A stretch of 64,000 nt of DNA, taken from contig NC_018108.1 in NCBI RefSeq assembly GCF_000276685.1, positions 1,116,001-1,180,000 of the forward strand, in the 5' to 3' direction. A program made the position numbers and the translations under genes. Positions within the stretch are counted from its first letter, which is position 1; every line of letters starts with the position of its first letter. This stretch comes from Taylorella equigenitalis ATCC 35865 (GTDB lineage Bacteria > Pseudomonadota > Gammaproteobacteria > Burkholderiales > Burkholderiaceae_B). This document shows, one piece after another, positions 30,885 through 39,898 of the stretch. The notes beneath the pieces were generated by a model. That model worked only from the letters and a program-made list of their open reading frames with translations. It was not told the DNA's origin and searched no databases.

Positions 30885-33667
30885 TAATATTTAACTTCTA
30901 GACTAAGTGTGAAATTTCTGCCAGGTGCAGCATAACGTGCATAATTAACATTTGTATGTCTATTTATAGCACCATCAGCAGACTGACGTACCGCCTCCCA
31001 AGTTAGATACTTATAATCAAATAAGTTATAAACACCAGCTCTAAAAGTTACCAAGTCTTTTATCTTATAGTAGGCACTCAAATCCACTGTATACCAAGAT
31101 TTAGTAGTCTTTTGGGCTGCTGTTTTATATATAATTTTGCCCTCATAAGCAACTTCTTGCGATAACAACTCATTAAGATTTTTTTGATTTGAAAATGTTG
31201 ATGTCACATTAAATCCCCATATACCTGCTGGATGGTCATATCCTAGTCCGAAAACCACTCTAGAAGGTTGTAGAGCATCCAGAGCGGCTAAGCCCACATG
31301 AATAAATCCAGGGTTATTAAATACTTTATCTGCTTTTATATATGAGTAAGCAATAGTTGCATACGCACCTTCAGGGATTTTTGAATATAGACCATTTAAA
31401 TCTATCCAGCCATTAACGTTAAACCCATGAAGATTGAAATTTTGAACGTTATAAAATCCGTAAGTTCTTTCTTTTGGACTTTTAGCTATGGATATTAAAT
31501 CCCTATATTTATCCTTAAAGTAAGTAAATTCGAGGTATCCTGCTTTTGAACTTAATGCTAACCCTACTTCTTGGTTAAAGGATTTTTCTGAATTAAGTTT
31601 ATGAGCTGTATTGTATCTAGTTGAAGAAGCATCTAAACCAGTTACACGATAACCAAACATCTCCTGAAAAGTAGGTACTTTAAAACCTCTTGATAATCGA
31701 TAAGTAAAAGCCAACCAATCTAGAGGTCTTATTTCTATACCAGTATCCCACGTAAAGTTTTTAAATTTACCAGCTGATACAAAAGAATCAGACGACTTAT
31801 AATTGTGATAATCCCATCTAGCCCCAAAACTTAGATCTAAATATTTATTGAATTTAATACTGTCTCTTAACCCAATAAATATATTTCTACCTTCTATGCG
31901 TCGAGGTCTACAGTCATTTTCACCAAAAGACCCATCGTACCTGCAGAAATGATCACTGATAAATCTTGGATTAGTCATCTTATAAATAATTGGGTCTTCT
32001 TTTGTACCTTGGTAGGATTTTTTTTCATCCGCATACTTCCAGTCGACCATAAAATATTCGCGATATAAATCCTTTATTTCAAGCACAGATTCAGATTTAT
32101 CAAAACCAGTAGTTATACGAGCATCATGTTTAGTTTTAGCAATTTCAAACTGCTTTGCCAAATCTAATAAAAATATATTGTGCTTTTCTTTATATACATT
32201 TCGCTCAGAAAAATATGAAGAGAAGGGCTTGCTTGAATTAGGTCTACAATTCTTATCAATATTTGGATACTGACTGCAATTATGGTCATGTCTTAGGGTA
32301 TCCAGTTCTATATCCTGAGTGTTATATGAAAAATTTACATTATTTATAAACGCCTCAGGGTTATAGAATTTATATTCAAACCCTAATCGCTTCTTCTCAT
32401 GATGCTCATCAAAAAAGCGTGATTTCGCCCAATTAAAAGATGTAGCACCCTCACTATCTCCATATGCCAATGCAGATAAAGGCCCCAAACCTGGAACTGG
32501 TATACCCTTAGTTACGTTAACTGCTGATCCGTACTTTATACCATCATGATTAGACCAATAGGACCTATACGTCATATCACGAGTATCATAGTTTTGTTTT
32601 GTTTTTTCATAAATCGCCCCAACATAATTTTGAGAATTTATATTGAAACCCAATTTAAGAAGCAACGAATTGGTTTTATACTCCATAGGATCAGGCACTA
32701 CTCTTCCTGGACCAGTATATTCCCCAGATTTAACCCTCAGTTTCTCATCCCACGAGTTGTAGTATTGAGCTATCTCCTCTGGAGTCATATCTCTATTTGG
32801 CAATGTGAAAGGCGGTTTATTCAAAGATAATTTATAAGCATGAAATACATCATCGGACCCATCAACCTTAAGCCAACCATATTTAGACTCTGTGTTTGGA
32901 ATTGGAGATGAAAAATCGTAAAGATCCGTATAAGAACGAATTCTTGTGAAGTTATGTTCCATATCATAAATCGCTTTATGGGGTTCCGTTTCCTTCCCTC
33001 TTCGATTTGTGAATATAGCCAAACCTTCAAAACCCTTAAATTTTCCTGCTAATGCTACAGAATTTAATAGCTGCTTATTTTTACTACCATAGCTGGATTT
33101 TGTCTGTAATCCCCAATTTTTGCCTGGCTTAATTACATCACTTGCATCTTTAGTTTTAAAGCTAACTGCACCACCTAATGAACCACTCCCGAATTCAGCA
33201 GAGCTTGCTCCTTTACTGACAGTAACGGCACTTACATTTTCAAATTCAATCTCATTAATTGATCCGCTACCATGAATTTGAGCATTATATGTGTGCATAT
33301 TAGCTTTATTATTGTAGGATTGAATTTGAGGAATGCCATCCACAATAACAGCTACTCGATTCTTATCCACACCACGGATAGAAAAGCCACTACTAGCTCC
33401 TCTACCCTGTTCAACAATAGAAATTCCTGGGTCATATCTTGCTAAATCACGAATTCCTAATACTTGTTCTTTGCTTAGCGATTCGTATGATTTAACAACT
33501 TTTCCTAGACCCGTAACCTCATTGTCTTTTTTTGTAACTGTCTTCGTTCCAACAACTTCAATGGTCTCAAGATTAGCCGAGTTATCTTTGTTTTGTCCAA
33601 ACGCAGTCTGACTAAAGAATATAGAGGCAACTAAGCTTATTGCAATAGGATTTAAATAACGGCTCAT
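30884..33667 (-). CDS. tbpA: TbpA/LbpA-type TonB-dependent transferrin or lactoferrin receptor
   Basis: This 927-residue outer-membrane receptor takes iron from a host iron-binding protein. It has a signal peptide (SLVASIFFSQTAFG) and a TonB box region LETIEVVGT. The plug is highly characteristic: RDLARYDPGISIVEQGRGA, SSGFSIRGVDKNRVAVIVDG, and EFGSGSLGGAVSFKTKDASD. Extracellular loops contain Cys pairs (CSQYPNIDKNC). The C-terminal barrel ends GRNFTLSLEVKY. It lies 8 bp downstream of the TbpB-like lipoprotein gene, the order found in Neisseria and Pasteurellaceae. Transferrin rather than lactoferrin is suggested by the partner's lack of acidic runs, but the ligand is not proven. One TGGCAATG copy is at 32798. 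Confidence 0.9.
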   Translation of the reverse strand: MSRYLNPIAISLVASIFFSQTAFGQNKDNSANLETIEVVGTKTVTKKDNEVTGLGKVVKSYESLSKEQVLGIRDLARYDPGISIVEQGRGASSGFSIRGVDKNRVAVIVDGIPQIQSYNNKANMHTYNAQIHGSGSINEIEFENVSAVTVSKGASSAEFGSGSLGGAVSFKTKDASDVIKPGKNWGLQTKSSYGSKNKQLLNSVALAGKFKGFEGLAIFTNRRGKETEPHKAIYDMEHNFTRIRSYTDLYDFSSPIPNTESKYGWLKVDGSDDVFHAYKLSLNKPPFTLPNRDMTPEEIAQYYNSWDEKLRVKSGEYTGPGRVVPDPMEYKTNSLLLKLGFNINSQNYVGAIYEKTKQNYDTRDMTYRSYWSNHDGIKYGSAVNVTKGIPVPGLGPLSALAYGDSEGATSFNWAKSRFFDEHHEKKRLGFEYKFYNPEAFINNVNFSYNTQDIELDTLRHDHNCSQYPNIDKNCRPNSSKPFSSYFSERNVYKEKHNIFLLDLAKQFEIAKTKHDARITTGFDKSESVLEIKDLYREYFMVDWKYADEKKSYQGTKEDPIIYKMTNPRFISDHFCRYDGSFGENDCRPRRIEGRNIFIGLRDSIKFNKYLDLSFGARWDYHNYKSSDSFVSAGKFKNFTWDTGIEIRPLDWLAFTYRLSRGFKVPTFQEMFGYRVTGLDASSTRYNTAHKLNSEKSFNQEVGLALSSKAGYLEFTYFKDKYRDLISIAKSPKERTYGFYNVQNFNLHGFNVNGWIDLNGLYSKIPEGAYATIAYSYIKADKVFNNPGFIHVGLAALDALQPSRVVFGLGYDHPAGIWGFNVTSTFSNQKNLNELLSQEVAYEGKIIYKTAAQKTTKSWYTVDLSAYYKIKDLVTFRAGVYNLFDYKYLTWEAVRQSADGAINRHTNVNYARYAAPGRNFTLSLEVKY

Positions 33668-33675
33668 CTAAACTC

Positions 33676-35478
33676 CTATTTAAGCGTTTGACGCTTAGCA
33701 CCAAAAACAACGGCAGCTTTACCGTTACTCTTATCGTTTGAGTTAAATGACCCACCCATTTCTGATGCATCTGGACCGTAGAAAGCACCTGTCACAGTAG
33801 CATCCACGACTTTAATTCTATCTGAAGCACCAGTTGAAAGTGGATCTATATTTAACCCATTAGTATCAACGGTATTAGCTTTACCTGTAAATCCATTTTT
33901 TTCAATATCGGCTGTAATTTTGAAGGCTGCTGAAGTACCGTTTGTAGCAATAAGAGATCCGTTAATTTTTCTATCTGCAAAATTAACATCAAATTCAGCT
34001 CTGTTATTTCCTGCAACTGCACCTTTTGGATTAGGATGATCTCCATTTACTTTTCCAGAACTACCCTCATAGAATGAATCCCACGCACCTACATATTTAA
34101 CTTGTCCTTCTGACGGGATTTTTGAAGTTGGTGTACGTTCGCCTTGAATATATAAATTGCTTTTAGTTTCTTTATCTTTTTCAACAATATCTAAGCTACC
34201 AAACTTAACGTAATCGAGGTTAGTACAACAAATACTTTTATCTAGTTTTAATTTATCTGAAACTTTAATATTTCTATCATCTTGAAGTAGTGAAAAAGAA
34301 CGACCATCAATTACGATTCTAGTTGCATCTCCAAAATTATCAATATCTGTAACTTCAAGCGATTTTTTATTTATTAATTTTGCATCCAATATCTTATCTA
34401 GACTTATATCCTTAGATTGATCTTTTAAATCTGGATGATTTCTACTTGCTCCAAATACTCCCACTAAAGATTCATCAGTAGTTGCAAATCTCCCACCTAA
34501 CTCTTCAGCGTTTGGACCATAAAAGCCACCCTCTAGAACTGCATCTTTTCCAAAAAGAGGATGTTCTTTTTTACTTGCAACAGCATCACCTACAAATCTA
34601 TTGCCTTTAACATCAGCTTTAACTGCATATCTTAGAACTTTCTCCTGAGCATTGTCTTTTACAATGGAATTTCTATATAAGTTACCTGTGAGTTTTTTAG
34701 TTCCAAAATTTACTTCAAATTCACTGGTATGACCGTACTCTACCTTCTCGTAACTGTTTTTATCGTGCTGGACGGCCTCATGAAATGACAAGGCTCCTAC
34801 ACGATCACCTGGTTTGTAGGCAAACTCGCTATTAAATTCATACTTTATACGACTTGAGTCATCTACTGCATCAGTAACATAGTCCCAAGTACCCTTATAT
34901 TTAATTGTTTTCTCTACTGGCAGATTAACTGATGGATTATCCCCTTGCATAAATAAATAAGCCGTAAAGTCATAAAAATACTTTTCAGGAGTTTTTCTAT
35001 TTATGCCTGAACCCTCTGCAAATGCATAACCTGCAAATACATGATTCATATAATCACGTTTTCTAGATTCCTTATATTTATCATGAGAGTGCAAGAAAAA
35101 CGTATAGTTGTCCTGTGCTATTTTCTTAAGTTCAGCTTCATGAGGAATATTAGTTAAAGAGCCGTCTTCTTTCTTTTTAATATTATGTTTTTTGAATACT
35201 AAGCTGTCTAATTTTATGGGTGCTCTTTTCTCAACTGTTTTAGGATGAAAATTTCTCAATGGCACCTTTACTTCAAACCCTGAAACTGGCTCGGATAATT
35301 TAGTTAACTCTTTTGCATCTGGTCTTTTGATTGCATTAGGGTCATCTTGAAATTTCTTTGGCTTAGGTGGTTGTGGTGGCAATAAATCCTTTGGGTAAAA
35401 GGCGTCATTTGCTTTAAAACTTCCACCCCCACAAGCTGTCAATATAGCAATAAATGGTAAAGTTACTACATATTTCAT
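33676..35478 (-). CDS. tbpB: TbpB-like surface lipoprotein
   Basis: TbpB is the bilobed surface lipoprotein that prefers iron-loaded transferrin and hands it to TbpA. Both lobes end with the diagnostic barrel signature: GGFYGPNAEELGGRFATTDE...VFGASR mid-protein and GAFYGPDASEMGGSFNSNDK...VFGAKRQ at the C terminus. The lipobox is LTAC with Cys16 when the start is set at the ATG at 35478. The longer frame to 35529 reads through the Fur-like operator and is rejected. The length of 600 is in the TbpB range. There is no acidic stretch as in LbpB. Export to the surface would need a Slam protein, which is not in the window. Confidence 0.85.
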   Translation of the reverse strand: MKYVVTLPFIAILTACGGGSFKANDAFYPKDLLPPQPPKPKKFQDDPNAIKRPDAKELTKLSEPVSGFEVKVPLRNFHPKTVEKRAPIKLDSLVFKKHNIKKKEDGSLTNIPHEAELKKIAQDNYTFFLHSHDKYKESRKRDYMNHVFAGYAFAEGSGINRKTPEKYFYDFTAYLFMQGDNPSVNLPVEKTIKYKGTWDYVTDAVDDSSRIKYEFNSEFAYKPGDRVGALSFHEAVQHDKNSYEKVEYGHTSEFEVNFGTKKLTGNLYRNSIVKDNAQEKVLRYAVKADVKGNRFVGDAVASKKEHPLFGKDAVLEGGFYGPNAEELGGRFATTDESLVGVFGASRNHPDLKDQSKDISLDKILDAKLINKKSLEVTDIDNFGDATRIVIDGRSFSLLQDDRNIKVSDKLKLDKSICCTNLDYVKFGSLDIVEKDKETKSNLYIQGERTPTSKIPSEGQVKYVGAWDSFYEGSSGKVNGDHPNPKGAVAGNNRAEFDVNFADRKINGSLIATNGTSAAFKITADIEKNGFTGKANTVDTNGLNIDPLSTGASDRIKVVDATVTGAFYGPDASEMGGSFNSNDKSNGKAAVVFGAKRQTLK

Positions 35479-35494
35479 AAATAATTGTTTCAGT

Positions 35495-35518
35495 TGATAA
35501 TAATAAGAACTATTATCA
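35495..35518 (-). promoter_or_regulatory. Fur-like operator upstream of tbpB-tbpA
   Basis: TGATAATA (35495-35502) and TATTATCA (35511-35518) form a perfect 8-bp inverted repeat with further TTATTAT repeats beyond it. It lies 16-40 bp upstream of the tbpB ATG, where a repressor would block initiation. Confidence 0.72.
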
Positions 35519-35549
35519 TTATTATTCATAAAATTGTCAAGAAACTGTA

Positions 35550-35590
35550 AAAAACCCCAATTTCGGCTCTACACCTACTTTTGGGGCTAA
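35550..35590 (-). terminator. Terminator after the amino-acid binding-protein gene
   Basis: On the minus strand AGCCCCAA and TTGGGGTTTTTT flank a ~20-base loop. It ends the transcript before the tbpB promoter. Confidence 0.6.
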
Positions 35591-35615
35591 TGAAGTATTA
35601 AGGTTTGAAATATTT

Positions 35616-36773
35616 CTATTGGGTTCCGCCAAATACAAATTTGCCGTCTTTAATAGTACCCATAACAGCCGCCCTATCATCAAACCCTTGATGGTTTTTT
35701 GAGCTTATGTTTAGAACACCATTTGGTACAGTAAGTTCTTTAGTATTTTGGATTTCATCCCTAAGTTTAGTTCTAAATTCAACTGTCCCTGGTTTCATCC
35801 CTGAATCTAAAGCACGCTTTACAGCACCATCAAGCACCATATAAGCTCCATATGCATCTCCAGCAAATTGAGTCGTAGTATTAAGCCCATTAACTTCTTC
35901 GAATTTAGTTGTAAAATCGAGGGCTACTTTTTTAACTTCATTTGAATCTGGCAGTGTACGAGCAACAACTCCAGGACCCGTTGGAAACAGAGTATTTTCT
36001 ACGACTTTTCCACCAATTTGCAAAAATTCTAAAGTTCCAATTCCATGAGTTTGATAGATTTGACCCTTATAACCTCTTTCATGCAAAGCACGTTGAGGAA
36101 GAATAGCTGGAGTGCCAGCACCTGCAATTAATACAGCCTCGGGGTTTGATGCAATAAGTTTCAAAACTTGAGCGGTCACAGATGTATCTGTTCTTTGGAA
36201 AGCTTCTCTAGCTACTATTTCAAGTTTCCCCTCAGATAATTTCGAAAATTCTTTAAACCAATTTTCTCCATATGCATCTGCATACCCTATGAACCCTATT
36301 TTTTTATAGCCTCTACTAAGCATGTCTTTTACTAAAACATCAGCCATAAGTGTATCGTTTTGAGGCATTTTAAAAGCCCAAGTTCTGTTAGAATCACTTT
36401 GAGGTTCAACGATTGTTGAGTTAGCTGCCAAAGCAATCATAGGAGTTTTTGTCTCTGCCAATGTCTCAAGGTATGCTAAAGCAGAGGAAGTTAAATTAGG
36501 TCCGACTATAACATCTACCTTATCCTCGTTAATTAACTTACGAACATTTTTAACAGAGCGACTCACATCTGAACCATCATCTAAGATAAGCCATCGAAGC
36601 GGTTCTCCACCAACAGTTTTTGGCCACAAGTTGATGGCATTTTGAGATTGAATACCGATAGCAGCAGCTGGACCAGTATTAGACAAAATAACACCAACAG
36701 TAACCTCTGCAGAAACTGCAAGAGGAGTAAGCATCACAGCAGTGATACTTAATCGCTTCATAAAAGACTTCAT
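35616..36773 (-). CDS. ABC transporter substrate-binding protein, branched-chain amino acid (LivJ-like) type
   Basis: This is a periplasmic binding protein of the Leu/Ile/Val/amide family (periplasmic binding protein type 1 fold). A signal peptide MKSFMKRLSITAVMLTPLAVSA precedes the mature EVTVGVILSNTGPAAAIG. The family landmarks VDVIVGPNLTSSALAYLE and YKKIGFIGYADAYGENWF are clear. I start at the ATG at 36773, which has AGGAGAAAGG immediately upstream. The longer frame would overlap clpA. No permease or ATPase genes are adjacent, so it is an orphan. It follows clpA by 19 bp and may be read from it. The ligand is unknown. Confidence 0.88.
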   Translation of the reverse strand: MKSFMKRLSITAVMLTPLAVSAEVTVGVILSNTGPAAAIGIQSQNAINLWPKTVGGEPLRWLILDDGSDVSRSVKNVRKLINEDKVDVIVGPNLTSSALAYLETLAETKTPMIALAANSTIVEPQSDSNRTWAFKMPQNDTLMADVLVKDMLSRGYKKIGFIGYADAYGENWFKEFSKLSEGKLEIVAREAFQRTDTSVTAQVLKLIASNPEAVLIAGAGTPAILPQRALHERGYKGQIYQTHGIGTLEFLQIGGKVVENTLFPTGPGVVARTLPDSNEVKKVALDFTTKFEEVNGLNTTTQFAGDAYGAYMVLDGAVKRALDSGMKPGTVEFRTKLRDEIQNTKELTVPNGVLNISSKNHQGFDDRAAVMGTIKDGKFVFGGTQ

Positions 36774-36792
36774 CCTTTCTCCTAAAAGGTGG

Positions 36793-39126
36793 TTAAAAAA
36801 TAAGCTCGTCTTTATTAAAAGACTCACTTGAGAAATTAAAAACATACTTATCAAATTCATCGAGATCAACAGATACGTACCCTCCTTCTGACAATGAGCC
36901 AAAAAGTAACTCATCAGCTACAGGTTTACGTATATGTTCCTCAATATATCTATACATCGGACGAGCACCTAAAAGCTTGTCGTACCCATTTTTAGCGATG
37001 TATTTTCTAACTTTATCAGAAAAAATTATATTTACACCCTTATCTTTTAGTTGGTGGGTAAGTTCCAACAAAAATTTATCCACTACTCTAAGAATTGTCT
37101 CTTCATCTAAATGGGCAAATGGAATAATTGCATCTAAACGATTACGGAATTCAGGAGTAAAGAACTTATTAACCTCAGGGATTACATCTATTGCGGAATT
37201 GTTATTTGTAAAACCTATATTATTTGTTAATTTTTCAGAACCTAAATTGCTAGTCATAACTAAAATGCAATGATTGAAATTTAATTTCCTACCAACACTA
37301 TCCGTTGCATACCCAGTATCCATAATTTGTAAAAGTAAATTAAATATCGATGGATGGGCTTTTTCAATTTCGTCTAAAAGCAAAACTGAGTAAGGATATT
37401 TAAGTATTTCTTTTGAAAGCAAACCCTGGTCTCTATATCCAATATAACCTGCTGAAGTACCAAGTAATTTGGTTACACCCATCTCAGTGTTGTACTCTGT
37501 CATATCAAAGCGAATTAATTTAATTGAAAGCATCTCGGATAACTTTTTAACTAATTCAGTTTTACCCACACCCGTAGGACCTACAAATAGAAAACTACCA
37601 ATTGGACCGCTACTTTTACCTAAACCAGAACGATTAAGTTTTATAGAATCTACGATTTTGCGGATTGCGGTCTCTTGACCAAATATTAGTTGAGAAAGAT
37701 CTGAATAAAGATTTTTAATCTTTTGCTTATCATTAGTAGACACTTCTATCTCAGGCACTTTTGCAAGGATTGATACCATTTTTTGAACATCAGATACATC
37801 TACAGATTTTGCCATAGAGTTCTTTATCCTAACGTAGGAACCCGCCAAGTCTAATAAATCAAAAGCTTTATCAGGAAAATGCTTATCTGCCATATACCTT
37901 TGAGCCAAATTGACACATGCTTCCAATGCGGCCTCGGTGAAATTTAATTTATAAAAATTGGAGTATTGATCTAATGAGTTTTTCAATATCTCTAATGTAG
38001 CTTCCTTACTAGGTTCATCCACATTTATAACTTGAAATCTACGTTTTAGTGCTGAGTCCTTACTGATAGAATTTTCATACTCTTGAAAAGTCGTAGATCC
38101 TATACAACGAATTTCCCCTGAGCTTAGAACAGGCTTTAACATATTAGCCGCATCTAAATTCTCATTACTTATTGATGTTCCAGCTCCAACTATAGTGTGT
38201 ATCTCATCGATATATATAATTGCATTCGGAATTTGTTTGATTTCTTCTACTAGACCTTTTAGTCTCATTTCAAATTCCCCTCTTAACTTAGAGCCAGCTA
38301 GAATGCCTCCAACATCAAGGCTAAAAATAACTGATTCAGAGAGAAATTCAGGAACTTCCTTTGAGTGAATTAAATAAGCTAAACCTTCAACTATGGCTGT
38401 TTTACCTACACCAGCTTCTCCCAAAAGCAATGGATTTCCTTTTTTTAATCTACCCAAGCAATGAATAAGCATTTCGGTTTCTACTTCTCGCCCATATGCT
38501 TTGCGAATTAAACCTTTTTCAACTAGTTCGTTCAAATTAACGGCAAATTTTTTAATTAATTCAAAATCCTCTGGGGCCTTATTTTTATAGTTGGATATAT
38601 CATCGTTGTAGACTCTTTCATTATTTGAACGAGATTTCTCATTTTTTTTATTTGGATTCTGTTTGTATTTATAGGGGTTATTTTTAATATTGAATTGTTT
38701 AAAAATAGTTCTAACGGGTTCATTAAAAAATTCAGCATCAACGAATTTTTCAACTAATAACAAACAAACTTCCTTAGATTCACAAAGAATATTCAGGTAA
38801 TTTAAATACACATATTCATCTGAATAGTCTTCCATTTGCCCGTTAAACCAGTTTGAATCTAGTTTTTTAATAATCTTTTGAAGTTCTTCACTAGGTTCAA
38901 GTTGTTCATTATGTAGAGATTCTCTTTTTTCACCGTAAGAAAGAAAATTTTCAACCTTCTGGATTAATTCATTTGTATCAAGAGATACGAACGAGAGGCT
39001 CTCTCTTACAGAATCTTTCCTAAGCAATGCAAGCAACAAATGACATGCAGTTACATACTTAGAATTAAGCATAAGTGCTTCGGTAAAAGCCTCGGTTAAT
39101 AATTGGTTTAGAATAGAATTTTTCAT
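36793..39126 (-). CDS. clpA: ATP-dependent Clp protease ATP-binding subunit ClpA
   Basis: ClpA is the AAA+ unfoldase that feeds ClpP. The N-domain (residues ~1-150) is followed by D1 with Walker A GEAGVGKTAIVEG and Walker B IIYIDEIHT. D2 follows with GPTGVGKTELVKKL and LLLDEIEKAHP. An IGF-type loop for ClpP contact is present (NNIGFTNN). The length of 777 is close to E. coli ClpA (758). I use the ATG at 39126 rather than GTG 39138, since the only ribosome-site-like sequence (AGGTG) fits it. The adaptor gene clpS, normally just upstream, is not found in the 99-bp gap to the cold-shock gene. Confidence 0.94.
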   Translation of the reverse strand: MKNSILNQLLTEAFTEALMLNSKYVTACHLLLALLRKDSVRESLSFVSLDTNELIQKVENFLSYGEKRESLHNEQLEPSEELQKIIKKLDSNWFNGQMEDYSDEYVYLNYLNILCESKEVCLLLVEKFVDAEFFNEPVRTIFKQFNIKNNPYKYKQNPNKKNEKSRSNNERVYNDDISNYKNKAPEDFELIKKFAVNLNELVEKGLIRKAYGREVETEMLIHCLGRLKKGNPLLLGEAGVGKTAIVEGLAYLIHSKEVPEFLSESVIFSLDVGGILAGSKLRGEFEMRLKGLVEEIKQIPNAIIYIDEIHTIVGAGTSISNENLDAANMLKPVLSSGEIRCIGSTTFQEYENSISKDSALKRRFQVINVDEPSKEATLEILKNSLDQYSNFYKLNFTEAALEACVNLAQRYMADKHFPDKAFDLLDLAGSYVRIKNSMAKSVDVSDVQKMVSILAKVPEIEVSTNDKQKIKNLYSDLSQLIFGQETAIRKIVDSIKLNRSGLGKSSGPIGSFLFVGPTGVGKTELVKKLSEMLSIKLIRFDMTEYNTEMGVTKLLGTSAGYIGYRDQGLLSKEILKYPYSVLLLDEIEKAHPSIFNLLLQIMDTGYATDSVGRKLNFNHCILVMTSNLGSEKLTNNIGFTNNNSAIDVIPEVNKFFTPEFRNRLDAIIPFAHLDEETILRVVDKFLLELTHQLKDKGVNIIFSDKVRKYIAKNGYDKLLGARPMYRYIEEHIRKPVADELLFGSLSEGGYVSVDLDEFDKYVFNFSSESFNKDELIF

Positions 39127-39225
39127 AATGTGTAACACCTGTACATATTAGTAAAATTGCTAATTGAACAAATACATATATAATTCATAATAATCTCTAT
39201 TTTTAAACTTGTTAGTAGGTAATTA

Positions 39226-39456
39226 ATGACTGAAGTTTCTAGCAATAGTAATAGAGTAACTGGTACTGTTAAATGGTTTAACGATACCAAAGGTTTCGGA
39301 TTTGTAACTCCTGAAGGCAGTAACGAAGATTTATTTATTCACTTCTCATCAATTCAGATGGAAGGTTTTAAAACTTTGAAAGAGAATCAAAAGATTTCTT
39401 TTGAAATTACTGAAGGTCCTAAAGGTAAACAAGCTATTAATATTCAACCAGCTTAA
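39226..39456 (+). CDS. Cold-shock domain protein
   Basis: This 76-residue CspA-family nucleic-acid-binding protein has the RNP1 motif [10 protein letters not shown] and RNP2 [10 protein letters not shown] on a five-stranded OB fold, preceded by GTVKWFNDT. It acts as an RNA chaperone. Whether it is cold-induced is not visible. It is divergent from clpA and followed 10 bp later by the DUF192 gene. Confidence 0.95.
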   Translation: MTEVSSNSNRVTGTVKWFNDTKGFGFVTPEGSNEDLFIHFSSIQMEGFKTLKENQKISFEITEGPKGKQAINIQPA

Positions 39457-39466
39457 GTAATTATAT

Positions 39467-39898
39467 ATGACCCACAAACTTATTAAAAAATTCTCCCTTT
39501 TCTTACTTTTTGTGGGTCTTATATCCCCTGTTTATGCTGACCCAGCACAAAAAACACTTATTATCAACGATTCCAAATTATCAGTTGAAATTGCAGATAC
39601 TCCTAGTTCTCAACAGCTAGGTTTGATGCATAGAGAGACATTAGATCCTAATCATGGCATGCTTTTTGTATTTGAAGAGCCGCAAAAATTATGTTTTTGG
39701 ATGAAAAATACGCTCATTCCCCTAAGCATTGCCTACATAGATCAAAATTTTAAAATAATCGATATTTTGGATATGCAACCCTTAGATGAAACCCCTATAT
39801 GTGCAAAGCAGGATGCACAGTACGCCCTAGAAGTTAATCAGGGCTGGTTTAAACTGAATAATATAAAAATTGGCGATCTTATTGGTATTTCTAAATAA
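39467..39898 (+). CDS. DUF192 family exported protein
   Basis: This 143-residue protein has a signal peptide (FSLFLLFVGLISPVYA) and the DUF192 signature: QLGLMHRETLDPNHGMLFVF, then CFWMKNTLIPLSIAYID, and a C-terminal ALEVNQGWFKLNNIKIGD. The function of the family is not established. Its stop abuts the convergent oxyR stop with no gap, so no terminator separates them. Confidence 0.85.
   Translation: MTHKLIKKFSLFLLFVGLISPVYADPAQKTLIINDSKLSVEIADTPSSQQLGLMHRETLDPNHGMLFVFEEPQKLCFWMKNTLIPLSIAYIDQNFKIIDILDMQPLDETPICAKQDAQYALEVNQGWFKLNNIKIGDLIGISK

Noticed and set aside
35478-35529. The longer tbpB start at 35529.
   Set aside because: The added residues (rich in Asn and Tyr) come from the Fur-like repeat region and would push the lipoprotein signal inside the protein.
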